DNA of 64,000 nt from positions 2,666,001-2,730,000 of the forward strand of contig NZ_CP054043.1 in NCBI RefSeq assembly GCF_013282725.1, in the 5' to 3' direction. The notes under the pieces were generated by a model. It had not been told where the DNA came from and searched no databases. It was given only the letters and a program-made list of their open reading frames with translations. Below are positions 9,556 to 21,205 of the stretch, piece by piece; within the stretch, counting starts at the first letter, position 1, and each line of letters starts with the position of its first letter. The translations under genes and the position numbers were made by a program. This stretch comes from Yersinia mollaretii ATCC 43969 (GTDB taxonomy: Bacteria > Pseudomonadota > Gammaproteobacteria > Enterobacterales > Enterobacteriaceae).

Positions 9556-10919
9556 CAACTAACTCAGGTTTTACCAAAGAGGTTATCCGTACCCCGGAAA
9601 TGCACCCGCTGACTTGGCGCTTGCGCGATGACAAACAGCCCGTGTGGCTGGATGAATATCGCAGTAAAACCGGTTATCTGGGCGCTGAAAAAGCCTTAAA
9701 AGGCATGGCACCCCCTGATGTTGTTAGCTTAGTCAAAGACGCGGGCCTGAAAGGCCGTGGCGGTGCAGGTTTCTCCACTGGGTTGAAGTGGAGCCTGATG
9801 CCGAAAGACGAAAGCATGAACATCCGCTATCTGCTGTGTAACGCCGATGAGATGGAACCGGGCACCTACAAAGACCGCCTGTTGATGGAGCAATTGCCGC
9901 ATCTGCTGGTGGAAGGGATGCTGATCAGTGCCTTTGCGCTGAAAGCTTACCGTGGCTACATCTTCCTGCGTGGCGAATATATTGAAGCGGCGGTTAACTT
10001 GCGCCGTGCGATTGCCGAGGCCACCGAAGCGGGCCTGCTGGGCAAAAATATCATGGGCAGCGGCTTTGATTTTGAGCTGATTGTCCATACCGGTGCGGGT
10101 CGTTACATCTGTGGTGAAGAGACCGCACTGATTAACTCGCTGGAAGGCCGCCGCGCCAACCCACGTTCCAAGCCGCCTTTCCCCGCCTCTTCGGGTGTTT
10201 GGGGTAAGCCGACCTGCGTGAATAACGTGGAAACTCTGTGCAACGTGCCTGCCATTCTTGAGCATGGCGTGGAGTGGTATCAGGGGATTACGGCCGGTAA
10301 GAGTAACGACGCCGGGACCAAACTGATGGGCTTCTCTGGCCGGGTGAAAAATCCGGGTTTGTGGGAGCTGCCGTTTGGCATCACTGCCCGTGAAATTCTG
10401 GAAGATTACGCCGGTGGCATGCGCGATGGCTTGAAATTCAAAGCGTGGCAGCCGGGCGGTGCAGGGACTGACTTCCTGACCGCCGACCATCTGGATCTGC
10501 CGATGGACTTCGAGAATATCGCCAAAGCAGGCAGCCGTTTAGGGACTGCACTGGCGATGGCGGTAGACCACGAAATTGGCATGGTGCCGCTGGTGCGCAA
10601 TCTGGAAGAGTTCTTTGCCCGTGAATCCTGTGGCTGGTGTACGCCTTGCCGCGATGGTTTGCCTTGGAGCGTGAAGATCCTACGTGCACTGGAGCGCGGC
10701 GAAGGTCAGCCGGGCGACATTGAGACGCTGGAGCAACTGTGCCGTTTCTTAGGGCCGGGCAAAACCTTCTGTGCTCACGCGCCGGGCGCGGTTGAACCCC
10801 TACAAAGTGCGATCAAATATTTCCGGGAAGAGTTCGAAGCCGGGATCGCCGCTAAAGACTATGGTAACACCCGAACCATAGCTGGTATTCAACCAAACCT
10901 GTTAAAAGCGCGCTGGTAG
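9552..10919 (+). CDS. nuoF: NADH:quinone oxidoreductase subunit F (NADH- and FMN-binding)
   Basis: A 455-residue subunit that oxidises NADH. It binds FMN and the [4Fe-4S] cluster N3. The NADH/FMN site is marked by [15 protein letters not shown] and [19 protein letters not shown]. The cluster ligands are [12 protein letters not shown] plus the Cys in [14 protein letters not shown] near the C-terminus. It is about ten residues longer than the E. coli protein, at the N-terminus and in one loop. The start overlaps the nuoE stop (ATGA), which indicates translational coupling. A 132-base gap with a perfect hairpin separates it from nuoG. Confidence 0.97.
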   Translation: MTTNSGFTKEVIRTPEMHPLTWRLRDDKQPVWLDEYRSKTGYLGAEKALKGMAPPDVVSLVKDAGLKGRGGAGFSTGLKWSLMPKDESMNIRYLLCNADEMEPGTYKDRLLMEQLPHLLVEGMLISAFALKAYRGYIFLRGEYIEAAVNLRRAIAEATEAGLLGKNIMGSGFDFELIVHTGAGRYICGEETALINSLEGRRANPRSKPPFPASSGVWGKPTCVNNVETLCNVPAILEHGVEWYQGITAGKSNDAGTKLMGFSGRVKNPGLWELPFGITAREILEDYAGGMRDGLKFKAWQPGGAGTDFLTADHLDLPMDFENIAKAGSRLGTALAMAVDHEIGMVPLVRNLEEFFARESCGWCTPCRDGLPWSVKILRALERGEGQPGDIETLEQLCRFLGPGKTFCAHAPGAVEPLQSAIKYFREEFEAGIAAKDYGNTRTIAGIQPNLLKARW

Positions 10920-10929
10920 CAGCATTAAT

Positions 10930-10953
10930 GCTCTTACTGTTTTCAGTAAGAGC
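10930..10953 (+). other. Perfect 10-bp hairpin in the nuoF-nuoG gap
   Basis: GCTCTTACTG (10930-10939), loop TTTT, CAGTAAGAGC (10944-10953), followed by CAGAATTTTTG. It lies 11 bases after the nuoF stop and 98 bases before the nuoG start. It could be a partial terminator, an RNA-stability hairpin or a processing site; the short U-run after it makes weak termination possible. Confidence 0.75.
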
Positions 10954-11051
10954 CAGAATTTTTGATTAACGCTTGTAAAACGAACCGTTTCAAGGTCGCC
11001 GTAACAGCCAATAAACGTGTTCAATTACAAGCCACTTGGAAGCATGCTGAT

Positions 11052-13796
11052 ATGGCTACGATACATGTAGACGGCAAAGAATACGACGTAAACGGGGCCG
11101 ACAACCTGTTACAGGCTTGTCTCTCCCTGGGACTCGATATTCCTTACTTTTGCTGGCATCCGGCGCTGGGAAGCGTCGGCGCTTGCCGCCAATGTGCGGT
11201 AAAGCAATACCAAAACGCCGATGACACCCGTGGGCGTTTGGTCATGTCCTGTATGACCCCGGCCACTGATGGAACCTTTATTTCCATTGATGACGGTGAA
11301 GCCAAAGATTTCCGTGCGAGTGTGGTTGAATGGTTGATGACAAACCACCCACACGATTGCCCGGTCTGTGAAGAGGGGGGGAATTGTCATCTGCAAGATA
11401 TGACAGTGATGACCGGACACAGTTTCCGCCGCTATCGCTTCAGTAAACGTACTCACCAGAATCAGGATCTCGGCCCGTTCATCTCCCATGAAATGAACCG
11501 CTGTATCGCCTGTTATCGCTGCGTGCGCTACTACAAAGATTATGCTGATGGCACTGATTTAGGTGTCTACGGTGCGCACGATAACGTCTACTTTGGTCGT
11601 ACTGAGAGCGGCACGCTGGAAAGCGAGTTCTCCGGTAACTTGGTCGAAGTGTGCCCGACCGGCGTATTCACCGATAAAACCCATTCCGAGCGCTATAACC
11701 GTAAATGGGATATGCAGTTCGCACCGAGTATCTGCCAGCAGTGCAGTGTGGGGTGTAACACTAGCCCAGGCGAGCGCTATGGTGAATTGCGTCGGATTGA
11801 AAACCGCTATAACGGCACCGTGAACCACTACTTTATGTGTGACCGTGGTCGCTTTGGTTATGGCTACGTCAACCGCAAAGACCGCCCACGTCAGCCGCAG
11901 CAACTGCGTGGCAACGACTGGATTCACCTTAACGCCGAACAGGCGATGCAAGGTGCGGCGGATGTTTTGCGTCAGGCGAAGAAAACCATCGGTATCGGCT
12001 CACCGCGCGCCAGTTTGGAAAGCAACTTTGCGCTGCGTGAATTGGTCGGTGCGGAAAACTTCTACACCGGTATTGCGGCAGGTGAGCAACAACGCCTGCA
12101 ACTGATGCTGAAAGTGCTGCGCGAAGGCGGAGTTTATACGCCGTCGCTGCGCGAAATTGAGAGCTACGATGCGGTGCTGATTCTGGGTGAGGACTTGACC
12201 CAGACTGGCGCGCGTATTGCGCTCTCGGTTCGTCAGGCGGTGAAAGGCAAAGCCCGCGAAATGGCCGCAGCACAAAAAGTGGCTGATTGGCAGATTGCCG
12301 CCATCATGAACATTGGTCAGCACGCGAAACATCCGCTGTTTATCACCAATGTGGATAATACCCGCATGGATGATATCGCGGCGTGGAACTACCGTGCGCC
12401 AGTGGATGATCAAGCCCGTTTAGGCTTCGCCATCGCCCACGCGCTGGATGAATCTGCACCAGCGGTTGATGATTTGGCGAAAGAGCTGAAAGGCAAAGTG
12501 GATATCATCGTGCAGGCGTTGGCTGGTGCGAGAAAACCACTGATCATTACCGGCAGCAGTGCGGGCAGCGATGCCATCATTGAAGCCGCAGCCAACGTGG
12601 CGAAAGCCCTAAAAGGCCGTGGCGCAGACGTCGGCATCACCTTTGTTGCCAGTGCAGCCAATAGCATGGGCTTGACCATGATTGGCGGCGGTTCACTGGA
12701 TCAAGCGCTGGCGCAGTTGTCCAGCGGTGAAGCAGATACTGCTATCGTGATGGAGAATGACCTCTATCGCCATGCGACGAAAGATAAGGTTGATACCGCG
12801 CTGGAGAGAGCCGCTAACCTGATTGTGGTGGATCATCAACGCACCGCGATTATGGATAAAGCCAGCTTGATCCTGTCGGCTGCCAGCTTTGCTGAAAGTG
12901 ACGGTACACTGGTCAATCAGGAGGGCCGCGCTCAGCGCTTCTTCCAAGTCTATGACCCAACCTATTACGACGACCCGAAAAAGCCGGAAAACCACAGCAT
13001 CATGCTGGAGAGCTGGCGTTGGTTGCACTCCCTGCACTCAACTTACACCAGTCGCCATGTGGACTGGACCCAGTTAGATCACGTGATTCAAGCTTGTGTC
13101 GCGGCTTTGCCACAGCTGGAAGGTATTGTTGAAGCGGCACCGGATGCCACTTTCCGCATTCGTGGGCAGAAACTGGCACGTTCGCCTATCCGCTACAGTG
13201 GTCGTACCGCGATGCGCGCTGATATCAGTGTGCACGAACCGCGTCAGCCGCAAGATATCGACACGCCGTTTGCCTTCTCGATGGAAGGGAACAACAGCCC
13301 ACTGGCCGATCGTCAGCAGATTCCATTTGCTTGGGCGCCGGGCTGGAACTCACCGCAAGCTTGGAACAAATTCCAAGCCGAAGTGGGGGGGAACCTGCGC
13401 TTTGGTGATCCGGGTGTGCGTCTGATTGAAGCAGGGGAGGGAACGCTCGGTTACTTTGATTCTGTTCCCGCCGCCTTTAGCGCGACCGCTGAAAGCTGGC
13501 AGATTGCCCCTTACTACCATCTGTTTGGTAGCGAAGAGATGTCCCAACGCGCTGATGTGATCCAACAACGGATGCCAGAGCCTTATGTGATGGTCAACCC
13601 AGCCGATGCAGCGCAGTTAGGGGTTAACCTCGGTACGCTGGTGGAGTTCAACTGTGCGGGTCAAACTTTACGTTTGCCAGTGCGCTTGAGTGAAACCTTG
13701 GCTCAAGGTCAGGTCGGCTTGCCGCTTGGCTTACCGGGGATTCCACCGATTCTGGTGGGTGCGCGCGTTGAGAATCTGCGGGAGGCAGGACTATGA
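11052..13796 (+). CDS. nuoG: NADH:quinone oxidoreductase subunit G
   Basis: The largest peripheral subunit (914 residues) carries several Fe-S clusters that wire NuoF to NuoI. The first 80 residues are a plant-type [2Fe-2S] domain ([17 protein letters not shown]). Next come the His/Cys cluster region ([18 protein letters not shown]), the 4Fe-4S ligands [14 protein letters not shown] and CPTGVF, and a CQQCSVGC motif leading a molybdopterin-oxidoreductase-like domain. I set the start at 11052 because [15 protein letters not shown] matches the E. coli N-terminus; an ATT codon at 10962 would add 30 unconserved residues. It overlaps nuoH by ATGA. Confidence 0.96.
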   Translation: MATIHVDGKEYDVNGADNLLQACLSLGLDIPYFCWHPALGSVGACRQCAVKQYQNADDTRGRLVMSCMTPATDGTFISIDDGEAKDFRASVVEWLMTNHPHDCPVCEEGGNCHLQDMTVMTGHSFRRYRFSKRTHQNQDLGPFISHEMNRCIACYRCVRYYKDYADGTDLGVYGAHDNVYFGRTESGTLESEFSGNLVEVCPTGVFTDKTHSERYNRKWDMQFAPSICQQCSVGCNTSPGERYGELRRIENRYNGTVNHYFMCDRGRFGYGYVNRKDRPRQPQQLRGNDWIHLNAEQAMQGAADVLRQAKKTIGIGSPRASLESNFALRELVGAENFYTGIAAGEQQRLQLMLKVLREGGVYTPSLREIESYDAVLILGEDLTQTGARIALSVRQAVKGKAREMAAAQKVADWQIAAIMNIGQHAKHPLFITNVDNTRMDDIAAWNYRAPVDDQARLGFAIAHALDESAPAVDDLAKELKGKVDIIVQALAGARKPLIITGSSAGSDAIIEAAANVAKALKGRGADVGITFVASAANSMGLTMIGGGSLDQALAQLSSGEADTAIVMENDLYRHATKDKVDTALERAANLIVVDHQRTAIMDKASLILSAASFAESDGTLVNQEGRAQRFFQVYDPTYYDDPKKPENHSIMLESWRWLHSLHSTYTSRHVDWTQLDHVIQACVAALPQLEGIVEAAPDATFRIRGQKLARSPIRYSGRTAMRADISVHEPRQPQDIDTPFAFSMEGNNSPLADRQQIPFAWAPGWNSPQAWNKFQAEVGGNLRFGDPGVRLIEAGEGTLGYFDSVPAAFSATAESWQIAPYYHLFGSEEMSQRADVIQQRMPEPYVMVNPADAAQLGVNLGTLVEFNCAGQTLRLPVRLSETLAQGQVGLPLGLPGIPPILVGARVENLREAGL

Positions 13797-14770
13797 GCTG
13801 GTTTACCCCTGAATTGATTGAGATTTTAATCTCAGTCCTGAAAGCGGTGGTGATTCTGTTGGTGGTTGTCACCTGTGGCGCATTTATGAGCTTCGGTGAA
13901 CGTCGCCTGCTGGGCCTGTTCCAGAACCGTTATGGACCAAACCGCGTGGGTTGGGGCGGGTCATTGCAGCTGGTCGCTGACATGATCAAAATGTTCTTCA
14001 AAGAGGACTGGGTACCGAAGTTCTCTGACCGGGCTATCTTTACGCTGGCCCCGGTTATTGCCTTTACCTCGCTGCTGCTCTCTTTCGCCATTGTCCCGGT
14101 CAGCCCGACCTGGGCGGTTGCGGATCTCAATATCGGCATCTTATTCTTCCTGATGATGGCGGGGCTGGCGGTTTACGCCGTGCTGTTCGCCGGTTGGTCC
14201 AGTAATAACAAATACTCTCTGTTAGGGGCGATGCGTGCTTCAGCGCAAACCCTGAGCTACGAAGTGTTCCTCGGCCTATCTTTGATGGGCGTGGTAGCAC
14301 AGGCGGGTTCATTTAACATGCAGGATATTGTTAACTCTCAGGAGCACGTCTGGAATGTGATCCCGCAATTCTTTGGTTTCTTAACCTTTGCTATTGCAGG
14401 CGTTGCAGTTTGTCACCGTCATCCCTTTGACCAGCCAGAAGCTGAACAAGAGTTGGCCGATGGTTACCACATTGAATATTCCGGCATGAAATTCGGTCTG
14501 TTCTTCGTCGGTGAATACATTGGTATCGTGACCGTCTCTGCTCTGATCGTCACCTTGTTCTTCGGGGGTTGGCAAGGTCCGTTCCTGCCGCCATTTATCT
14601 GGTTTGCGCTGAAAACGGCTTTCTTCATGGTGATGTTCATTCTGATCCGTGCGTCCTTGCCGCGCCCACGTTATGACCAAGTGATGTCATTCGGCTGGAA
14701 AGTTTGCCTGCCGTTGACCCTGCTGAATCTGCTGGCGACTGCCGCGGTCATTTTGTACAACGCTCAATAA
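13793..14770 (+). CDS. nuoH: NADH:quinone oxidoreductase subunit H
   Basis: A 325-residue integral membrane subunit at the junction of the two arms; it forms part of the quinone chamber. About eight membrane helices can be traced. Conserved loops include [20 protein letters not shown] (about 28-47), the acidic loop [19 protein letters not shown] (about 205-224) and [15 protein letters not shown]. The length equals that of E. coli NuoH. The ATG overlaps the nuoG stop, and nuoI follows after 14 bases. Confidence 0.97.
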   Translation: MSWFTPELIEILISVLKAVVILLVVVTCGAFMSFGERRLLGLFQNRYGPNRVGWGGSLQLVADMIKMFFKEDWVPKFSDRAIFTLAPVIAFTSLLLSFAIVPVSPTWAVADLNIGILFFLMMAGLAVYAVLFAGWSSNNKYSLLGAMRASAQTLSYEVFLGLSLMGVVAQAGSFNMQDIVNSQEHVWNVIPQFFGFLTFAIAGVAVCHRHPFDQPEAEQELADGYHIEYSGMKFGLFFVGEYIGIVTVSALIVTLFFGGWQGPFLPPFIWFALKTAFFMVMFILIRASLPRPRYDQVMSFGWKVCLPLTLLNLLATAAVILYNAQ

Positions 14771-14784
14771 GGGGTGAATGAACC

Positions 14785-15327
14785 ATGACGTTGAAAGAGT
14801 TAGTGGTTGGTTTCGGCACCCAAGTGCGCAGCCTGTGGATGATTGGCCTTCATGCCTTCCACAAGCGCGAAACCCAAATGTATCCGGAAGAGCCGGTTTA
14901 CCTGCCGCCGCGCTACCGTGGCCGTATTGTGCTGACGCGCGATCCGGACGGTGAAGAGCGCTGCGTGGCCTGTAACTTGTGTGCCGTCGCTTGCCCTGTG
15001 GGCTGTATCTCTCTGCAAAAAGCAGAGCAGAAAGATGGCCGCTGGTATCCGGAGTTCTTCCGCATCAACTTCTCCCGCTGCATTTTCTGTGGTTTGTGTG
15101 AAGAGGCTTGCCCGACAACCGCTATCCAGCTAACGCCGGATTTCGAAATGGGTGAGTTTAAGCGTCAAGATCTGGTGTATGAGAAAGAAGATCTGTTGAT
15201 CTCGGGTCCGGGTAAATATCCGGAATATAACTTCTACCGGATGTCCGGTATGGCGGTTGACGGCAAGCCGAAAGGCGAAGCCGAAAATGAAGCCAAACCG
15301 ATTGACGTTAAAGGTCTGATGCCTTAG
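14785..15327 (+). CDS. nuoI: NADH:quinone oxidoreductase subunit I (2x[4Fe-4S])
   Basis: A 180-residue ferredoxin-like subunit with the two [4Fe-4S] clusters N6a and N6b, the last step before cluster N2 in NuoB. The two ligand sets are [15 protein letters not shown] and [15 protein letters not shown]. The N-terminal amphipathic part docks it to the membrane arm. The length matches the family. It lies between nuoH and nuoJ with 12-14-base gaps. Confidence 0.97.
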   Translation: MTLKELVVGFGTQVRSLWMIGLHAFHKRETQMYPEEPVYLPPRYRGRIVLTRDPDGEERCVACNLCAVACPVGCISLQKAEQKDGRWYPEFFRINFSRCIFCGLCEEACPTTAIQLTPDFEMGEFKRQDLVYEKEDLLISGPGKYPEYNFYRMSGMAVDGKPKGEAENEAKPIDVKGLMP

Positions 15328-15339
15328 GAGCCAGCTTCC

Positions 15340-15885
15340 ATGGAATTTGCATTTTATATTGCAGCATTGGTGGCAGTGGTGGCGACTATTCGCGTTATCA
15401 CCCACACCAACCCGGTACATGCGCTGCTGTACCTGATTATTTCGTTGTTAGCTATCTCTGCGGTGTTCTTCTCGCTGGGGGCTTACTTTGCCGGTGCGCT
15501 GGAGATCATCGTTTACGCGGGGGCCATTATGGTGCTGTTCGTGTTTGTGGTGATGATGCTGAACTTGGGCAATGTCGAGCAACAAGAGCGCGATTGGCTG
15601 AAACCGACCCTGTGGATCGGCCCCGGCTTACTGGCGCTGGTGCTGCTGTCGGTACTGATTTACGCCATTAGCTCGGTAACGGATTCCGGGATCAGCGGCG
15701 AAATGGTCGATGCCAAAGCGGTCGGTATTAGCCTGTTTGGCCCTTATGTGCTGGCGGTTGAACTGGCGTCAATGCTGCTGTTGGCCGGTCTGGTGGTTGC
15801 CTTCCATATCGGGCGCGAGCATAAGCCGGGCGACGTGCTGGGCGCGAGCGATTCAGCGAAAAGAAAAACGGAGGAACAAGCATGA
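15340..15885 (+). CDS. nuoJ: NADH:quinone oxidoreductase subunit J
   Basis: A 181-residue membrane subunit with five predicted helices. Conserved parts are [18 protein letters not shown] and [20 protein letters not shown], the latter holding the helix with a pi-bulge important for coupling. The C-terminal cytoplasmic tail is short and polar. It overlaps nuoK by ATGA. Confidence 0.96.
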   Translation: MEFAFYIAALVAVVATIRVITHTNPVHALLYLIISLLAISAVFFSLGAYFAGALEIIVYAGAIMVLFVFVVMMLNLGNVEQQERDWLKPTLWIGPGLLALVLLSVLIYAISSVTDSGISGEMVDAKAVGISLFGPYVLAVELASMLLLAGLVVAFHIGREHKPGDVLGASDSAKRKTEEQA

Positions 15886-16184
15886 TCCCTCTACAACATG
15901 GCCTGATTCTGGCGGCCATCCTGTTTGTGCTAGGGCTGACGGGGTTGCTGATTCGTCGCAATCTGCTGTTTATGCTGATAAGCCTTGAGGTGATGATCAA
16001 CGCAGCGGCGCTCGCTTTTGTAGTGGCGGGCAGTTATTGGGGTCAGGCTGACGGTCAGGTGATGTATATCCTGGCGATCACGCTGGCGGCAGCGGAGGCC
16101 AGTATTGGTCTGGCACTGCTGTTACAGCTCTATCGTCGCCGCCATACTCTGAATATCGATACAGTCAGTGAGATGCGCGGATGA
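15882..16184 (+). CDS. nuoK: NADH:quinone oxidoreductase subunit K
   Basis: A 100-residue, three-helix subunit, the Mrp/MnhC-like member of the proton channel set. The helices carry the conserved membrane glutamates in [13 protein letters not shown] and [15 protein letters not shown]. Both ends overlap neighbouring genes by ATGA (nuoJ and nuoL), the tightest part of the operon. Confidence 0.97.
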   Translation: MIPLQHGLILAAILFVLGLTGLLIRRNLLFMLISLEVMINAAALAFVVAGSYWGQADGQVMYILAITLAAAEASIGLALLLQLYRRRHTLNIDTVSEMRG

Positions 16185-18025
16185 ATCTATTATATTTAAC
16201 AATTCTGCTGCCACTGCTGGGCTTCTTGCTGTTGGCATTCTCCCGTGGGCGCTGGTCTGAAAATACCGCCGCCACTGTCGGGGTGGGATCGATTGGTCTG
16301 ACTGCGCTGGTGACACTCTATGTCGCAGTGGACTTCCTCAGTCAAAAGGCGACCGGGGTTCAGGTGTTTAACCAAACACTGTGGAACTGGATGTCTGTTG
16401 GCACCTTCAACATTCCGTTGACCCTGACACTGGATGGCTTGTCGCTGACCATGCTGTCAGTGGTGACTGGCGTGGGCTTCCTGATCCACATGTATGCCTC
16501 ATGGTATATGCGTGGGGAAGAGGGCTACTCCCGCTTCTTCGCCTACACCAACCTGTTTATCGCGAGCATGGTGGTTCTGGTGCTGGCGGATAACCTGATG
16601 CTGATGTATCTCGGCTGGGAAGGCGTGGGCTTGTGCAGTTACCTGCTGATTGGTTTCTACTACACCAATCCGGCTAACGGCGCAGCGGCGATGAAAGCCT
16701 TTATCGTGACCCGCGTGGGTGACGTGTTCTTGGCAATCGCACTGTTCATCCTCTACCAAGAGCTGGGCACACTGAACATCCGTGAGCTGATGGTGTTGGC
16801 ACCGCAGCAACTGGAGATGGGTTCAACCGCCATAACTTGGGCGACGCTGATGCTTCTCGGTGGTGCGGTCGGTAAATCGGCACAGTTACCACTACAGACG
16901 TGGTTGGCTGATGCGATGGCTGGCCCGACACCGGTTTCCGCGCTGATCCATGCGGCGACCATGGTGACGGCGGGTGTCTATCTGATTGCCCGTACTCACG
17001 GTCTGTTCTTGATGGCACCTGAAGTGCTGCATCTGGTGGGGATTATCGGCGCAGTCACCTTGGTGCTGGCGGGTTTTGCGGCACTGGTGCAAACCGATAT
17101 CAAACGGGTGTTGGCCTACTCCACCATGAGCCAAATTGGCTACATGTTCTTGGCGCTGGGCGTTCAGGCGTGGGATGCGGCTATCTTCCACCTGATGACT
17201 CATGCCTTCTTTAAAGCGTTACTGTTCCTCTCCTCCGGTTCAGTGATTCTGGCCTGTCACCACGAGCAAAATATTTTCAAAATGGGCGGTTTGCGTAAAA
17301 CCATTCCATTGGTCTATATCTGCTTCTTGGTGGGCGGTGCGGCGTTGGCAGCACTGCCAGTGGTCACCGCAGGCTTCTACAGTAAAGACGAAATTCTGTG
17401 GGGCGCATTGGCCAGTGGCCATATCAATCTGATGGTCGCCGGGCTGGTTGGGGCATTCCTCACCGCGCTCTACACCTTCCGTATGATTTTCATTGTGTTC
17501 CACGGCGAGCCAAAAACCAAAGCGCATCCGGTCAAAGGGATCACCCACAGCCTGCCACTGATTGTGTTGCTGGTGCTGTCGACCTTTGTTGGCGCACTGA
17601 TAACCCCTCCACTGGCGGGCGTATTGCCAGAGCTTCACTTTGGTGAAGAGGGCAAAATGCCGCTGGAAATCTTCTCCGGCGTGTTGGTGGTAATCGGTAT
17701 TGCGCTGGCCGCATTCCTGTATCTGGGCAAACGTCAACTGGTCAACAGCATTGCGCAAAGTGCGCCGGGCCGCTTCTTTACGGTCTGGTGGTTCCATGCG
17801 TGGGGCTTCGACTGGCTCTACCATAAGGTGTTTGTCCGCCCCTATCTGTGGATTGCAAAACTGATACAGCGTGATCCGCTGAACTCACTGATGAATACCC
17901 CGGCGATACTTTCGCGCTGGAGTAATCGCGGTCTGACCGTCAGTGAAAATGGACAGGTGCGTTGGTATGTCGCGTCTATGGGTTTGGGTGCAGTCGTCGT
18001 ACTGGCTCTGTTGCTTTTCGTTTAA
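16181..18025 (+). CDS. nuoL: NADH:quinone oxidoreductase subunit L (antiporter-like)
   Basis: A 614-residue distal antiporter-like subunit, one residue longer than in E. coli. It pumps protons and holds the long lateral helix at its C-terminus. Diagnostic parts are [19 protein letters not shown] with the key Glu, [20 protein letters not shown] with the key Lys, [17 protein letters not shown] and [16 protein letters not shown]. The start overlaps the nuoK stop. The gene is 18 bases from nuoM. Confidence 0.97.
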   Translation: MNLLYLTILLPLLGFLLLAFSRGRWSENTAATVGVGSIGLTALVTLYVAVDFLSQKATGVQVFNQTLWNWMSVGTFNIPLTLTLDGLSLTMLSVVTGVGFLIHMYASWYMRGEEGYSRFFAYTNLFIASMVVLVLADNLMLMYLGWEGVGLCSYLLIGFYYTNPANGAAAMKAFIVTRVGDVFLAIALFILYQELGTLNIRELMVLAPQQLEMGSTAITWATLMLLGGAVGKSAQLPLQTWLADAMAGPTPVSALIHAATMVTAGVYLIARTHGLFLMAPEVLHLVGIIGAVTLVLAGFAALVQTDIKRVLAYSTMSQIGYMFLALGVQAWDAAIFHLMTHAFFKALLFLSSGSVILACHHEQNIFKMGGLRKTIPLVYICFLVGGAALAALPVVTAGFYSKDEILWGALASGHINLMVAGLVGAFLTALYTFRMIFIVFHGEPKTKAHPVKGITHSLPLIVLLVLSTFVGALITPPLAGVLPELHFGEEGKMPLEIFSGVLVVIGIALAAFLYLGKRQLVNSIAQSAPGRFFTVWWFHAWGFDWLYHKVFVRPYLWIAKLIQRDPLNSLMNTPAILSRWSNRGLTVSENGQVRWYVASMGLGAVVVLALLLFV

Positions 18026-18043
18026 TTAGGGACACAAAACGCC

Positions 18044-19567
18044 ATGCTATTACCTTGGCTAATTCTTATCCCCTTTATCGGCGGCTTACTGTCTTGGCAG
18101 TGTGATCGCTTCGGTACAAAAGTACCGCGTTGGATAGCGCTATTCGCGATGGGGCTGACACTGGTGCTCTCCCTGATTCTCTGGGGGCAGGGCAACTACT
18201 CACTGATGAATCCGGCGGGGATTCCGCAATGGCAGTCAGAATTCACCTTGCCGTGGATACCACGGTTCGGCATTGAATTCCATCTGGCACTGGATGGCTT
18301 ATCACTGCTGATGGTGGTGCTGACTGGCCTGCTGGGTGTGCTGGCTATCCTCTGTTCGTGGCGTGAAATTCAGCGCAATCAGGGCTTCTTCTACCTGAAT
18401 CTGTTGTGGATTCTGGGTGGGGTTATCGGCGTGTTCCTCGCCATCGACATGTTCCTGTTCTTCTTCTTCTGGGAAATGATGTTGGTGCCGATGTACTTCC
18501 TGATTGCCTTATGGGGCCACAAAGCATCAGACGGTAAAACGCGCATCGCGGCGGCAACCAAGTTCTTCATCTATACCCAGGCCAGCGGCCTGATTATGTT
18601 GATTGCCATTCTGGGGCTGGTGTTTGTGCACTACAAAGCCACCGGCGTCTGGACATTCAACTACGAAAATCTGCTGAAAACGCCGATGTCCCACAATGTG
18701 GAATATCTGCTGATGCTGGGCTTCTTTATCGCCTTCGCGGTAAAAATGCCAGTGGTGCCTTTGCACGGCTGGTTGCCCGATGCACACAGTCAGGCACCAA
18801 CAGCGGGTTCGGTTGACTTAGCTGGGATTTTGCTGAAAACGGCGGCCTACGGTCTGCTGCGTTTCAGCCTGCCACTGTTCCCGAACGCCTCCCATGAGTT
18901 CGCGCCTATTGCCATGTGGCTAGGTGTCGTCGGCATCTTCTACGGTGCATGGATGGCCTTCTGCCAGACTGATATTAAGCGCCTGATTGCTTACACCAGT
19001 GTGTCACACATGGGCTTCGTGCTGATTGCCATCTACACCGGCAGCCAACTGGCCTACCAAGGTGCGGTTATCCAGATGATTGCCCACGGCTTGTCAGCCG
19101 CCGGTATGTTCATCATCTGTGGCCAGTTGTATGAACGCCTGCATACTCGTGATATGCGCCAGATGGGCGGCCTGTGGGGGCGAATTAAATACTTGCCTGC
19201 GCTGTCGCTGTTCTTCGCGGTAGCGACATTGGGGATGCCGGGGACCGGTAACTTCGTCGGCGAATTTATGATCCTGTTCGGCAGCTTCCAAGTCGTTCCG
19301 GTGATTACCGTGATCTCGACGTTTGGGCTGGTTTTTGCTTCGGTTTACTCGCTGATTATGATGCAACGTGCCTATTACGGTGCGCCAAAATCAGAAGAGG
19401 CGCTACCGGGCATGAGTGCAAGGGAACTGTCTATCATCCTGCTGTTAGTGGTGCTGTTGGTGTTGCTCGGGGTTTACCCGCAGCCAATTCTCGACACCTC
19501 CCATGCGGCGATGAGTAATGTACAGCAGTGGTTCAATGCTTCATCTATTCCAACAACAAGGCCGTAA
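18044..19567 (+). CDS. nuoM: NADH:quinone oxidoreductase subunit M (antiporter-like)
   Basis: A 507-residue antiporter-like membrane subunit with about 14 helices. Typical motifs are FFFFWEMMLVPMYFLIALWG (Glu in helix 5), AVKMPVVPLHGWLPDAHSQA, TAGSVDLAGILLKTAAYGLL and RLIAYTSVSHMGFVLIAIY. It is two residues shorter than in E. coli. NuoL, M and N descend from the same Mrp antiporter ancestor and each forms a proton path. Confidence 0.97.
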   Translation: MLLPWLILIPFIGGLLSWQCDRFGTKVPRWIALFAMGLTLVLSLILWGQGNYSLMNPAGIPQWQSEFTLPWIPRFGIEFHLALDGLSLLMVVLTGLLGVLAILCSWREIQRNQGFFYLNLLWILGGVIGVFLAIDMFLFFFFWEMMLVPMYFLIALWGHKASDGKTRIAAATKFFIYTQASGLIMLIAILGLVFVHYKATGVWTFNYENLLKTPMSHNVEYLLMLGFFIAFAVKMPVVPLHGWLPDAHSQAPTAGSVDLAGILLKTAAYGLLRFSLPLFPNASHEFAPIAMWLGVVGIFYGAWMAFCQTDIKRLIAYTSVSHMGFVLIAIYTGSQLAYQGAVIQMIAHGLSAAGMFIICGQLYERLHTRDMRQMGGLWGRIKYLPALSLFFAVATLGMPGTGNFVGEFMILFGSFQVVPVITVISTFGLVFASVYSLIMMQRAYYGAPKSEEALPGMSARELSIILLLVVLLVLLGVYPQPILDTSHAAMSNVQQWFNASSIPTTRP

Positions 19568-19573
19568 TTCGCC

Positions 19574-21031
19574 ATGACAATAACTCCTCAACAACTGATC
19601 GCAATGCTACCGCTGTTGATCGTCGGATTGACGGTGGTGGTTGTGATGCTGTCCATTGCGTGGCGACGCGATCATTTTATCAACGCCACTCTGACGGTTA
19701 TCGGGCTTAACCTGGCGCTGCTTTCCCTCTATTTCGTTGGGCAAGTCGGGCCAATGGATGTCACTCCGCTGATGCGGGTTGACGGCTATGCCATGTTCTA
19801 CACTGGGCTGGTGATTGTTGCCAGTCTGGCAACCAGCACCTTTGCTTATCCTTGGCTCAATGGCTATCCCGATAACCGCGAAGAGTTCTATCTGCTGGTG
19901 CTGATTGCCACCATGGGTGGCATTTTGCTGGCGAGTGCCAATCATCTGGCGTCGCTGTTCTTGGGTATTGAGCTTATCTCTCTGCCGCTGTTCGGCCTGA
20001 TTGGCTATGCCTATCGCCAGAAGCGCTCACTGGAAGCCAGTATCAAATACATGCTGCTGTCAGCGGCGGCGTCGTCATTCCTGCTGTTTGGGATGGCGCT
20101 GCTGTATGCCGAGTCCGGTAGCTTGTCTTTCGCGGGTTTGGGCAAGAGCCTGAGCGACTCCGTGATTCACCAGCCGCTGATTTTGGCGGGTTTGGGGATG
20201 ATGATTGTCGGCTTGGGCTTTAAGCTGTCGCTGGTGCCATTCCAACTCTGGACGCCAGATGTGTATCAGGGCGCACCTGCTCCGGTATCCACCTTCTTGG
20301 CTACCGCCAGCAAGATTGCCATCTTTGCCGTGGTGATGCGTCTGTTCCTGTACGCGCCAGCCGCCGACAGTGAAGCCGTGCGATTAGTGCTCTCCCTGAT
20401 TGCCGTGGCCTCGATTCTGTTCGGTAACTTGATGGCGATCAGCCAGACCAACATCAAGCGTCTGCTGGGTTACTCCTCTATCGCGCACCTTGGCTACTTG
20501 CTGATTGCGTTGGTGGCGGTGCAAACTCACCAGTTGGCACTGGAAACCGTCGGCGTCTATCTGGCGGGTTACCTGTTCAGCAGCTTGGGCGCTTTCGGTG
20601 TCGTCAGCCTGATGTCCAGCCCGTACAAAGGCCCAGATGCAGAGTCCCTGTTCTCTTATCGCGGGCTGTTCTGGCATAAGCCGATTCTGTCTGCGGTGAT
20701 GACAGTGATGATGCTGTCATTGGCGGGTATCCCAATGACACTGGGCTTTATCGGCAAGTTCTTCGTGGTGGCAATGGGTGTCAGCGCCAACCTGTGGTGG
20801 CTGACCGGTGCCGTCGTCTTGGGCAGTGCGATTGGCCTCTATTACTATCTACGTGTGACGGTGAGCCTGTTCCTCAGTGCGCCGGAAACCTTGGTGCGTG
20901 ATACACCAAACAACTGGGCACTAACTGCCGGTGGTGTGGTGGTACTGATTTCTGCGATTCTGGTGCTGTTCTTGGGTGTCTACCCACAGCCGTTGATTTC
21001 GCTGGTTCAGTTGGCACAACCACTGATGTAA
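19574..21031 (+). CDS. nuoN: NADH:quinone oxidoreductase subunit N (antiporter-like)
   Basis: A 485-residue antiporter-like subunit and the last gene of the operon. Conserved segments are [59 protein letters not shown] and [19 protein letters not shown]. Six bases separate it from nuoM and a strong terminator follows 23 bases after its stop. Confidence 0.97.
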   Translation: MTITPQQLIAMLPLLIVGLTVVVVMLSIAWRRDHFINATLTVIGLNLALLSLYFVGQVGPMDVTPLMRVDGYAMFYTGLVIVASLATSTFAYPWLNGYPDNREEFYLLVLIATMGGILLASANHLASLFLGIELISLPLFGLIGYAYRQKRSLEASIKYMLLSAAASSFLLFGMALLYAESGSLSFAGLGKSLSDSVIHQPLILAGLGMMIVGLGFKLSLVPFQLWTPDVYQGAPAPVSTFLATASKIAIFAVVMRLFLYAPAADSEAVRLVLSLIAVASILFGNLMAISQTNIKRLLGYSSIAHLGYLLIALVAVQTHQLALETVGVYLAGYLFSSLGAFGVVSLMSSPYKGPDAESLFSYRGLFWHKPILSAVMTVMMLSLAGIPMTLGFIGKFFVVAMGVSANLWWLTGAVVLGSAIGLYYYLRVTVSLFLSAPETLVRDTPNNWALTAGGVVVLISAILVLFLGVYPQPLISLVQLAQPLM

Positions 21032-21054
21032 TTCATCGTTAACGCGGTGATTCC

Positions 21055-21092
21055 AACCCCCTGTGAGCTTCGGCTGACAGGGGGTTTTGTTT
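21055..21092 (+). terminator. Terminator of the nuo operon
   Basis: The arms AACCCCCTGT (21055-21064) and ACAGGGGGTT (21077-21086) enclose an inner AGC-TTCG-GCT, giving a very stable UUCG-capped stem followed by TTGTTTT. Confidence 0.93.
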
Positions 21093-21205
21093 TATGGGCT
21101 ATTTAATGTTGCTTGATTTGATGTGGGGTAAAGACCTGAATGTAAAATATGTTTTATCTGGATATATTGATTACTTATTCATTGGGTCAATATTTAAGGG
21201 TATAT

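Noticed and set aside
9729..10490. 253-codon minus-strand frame opposite nuoF
   Set aside because: Shadow of nuoF.
10962..11051. N-terminal extension of NuoG
   Set aside because: It begins with a non-standard codon and lacks conservation; the ATG at 11052 matches the family start.
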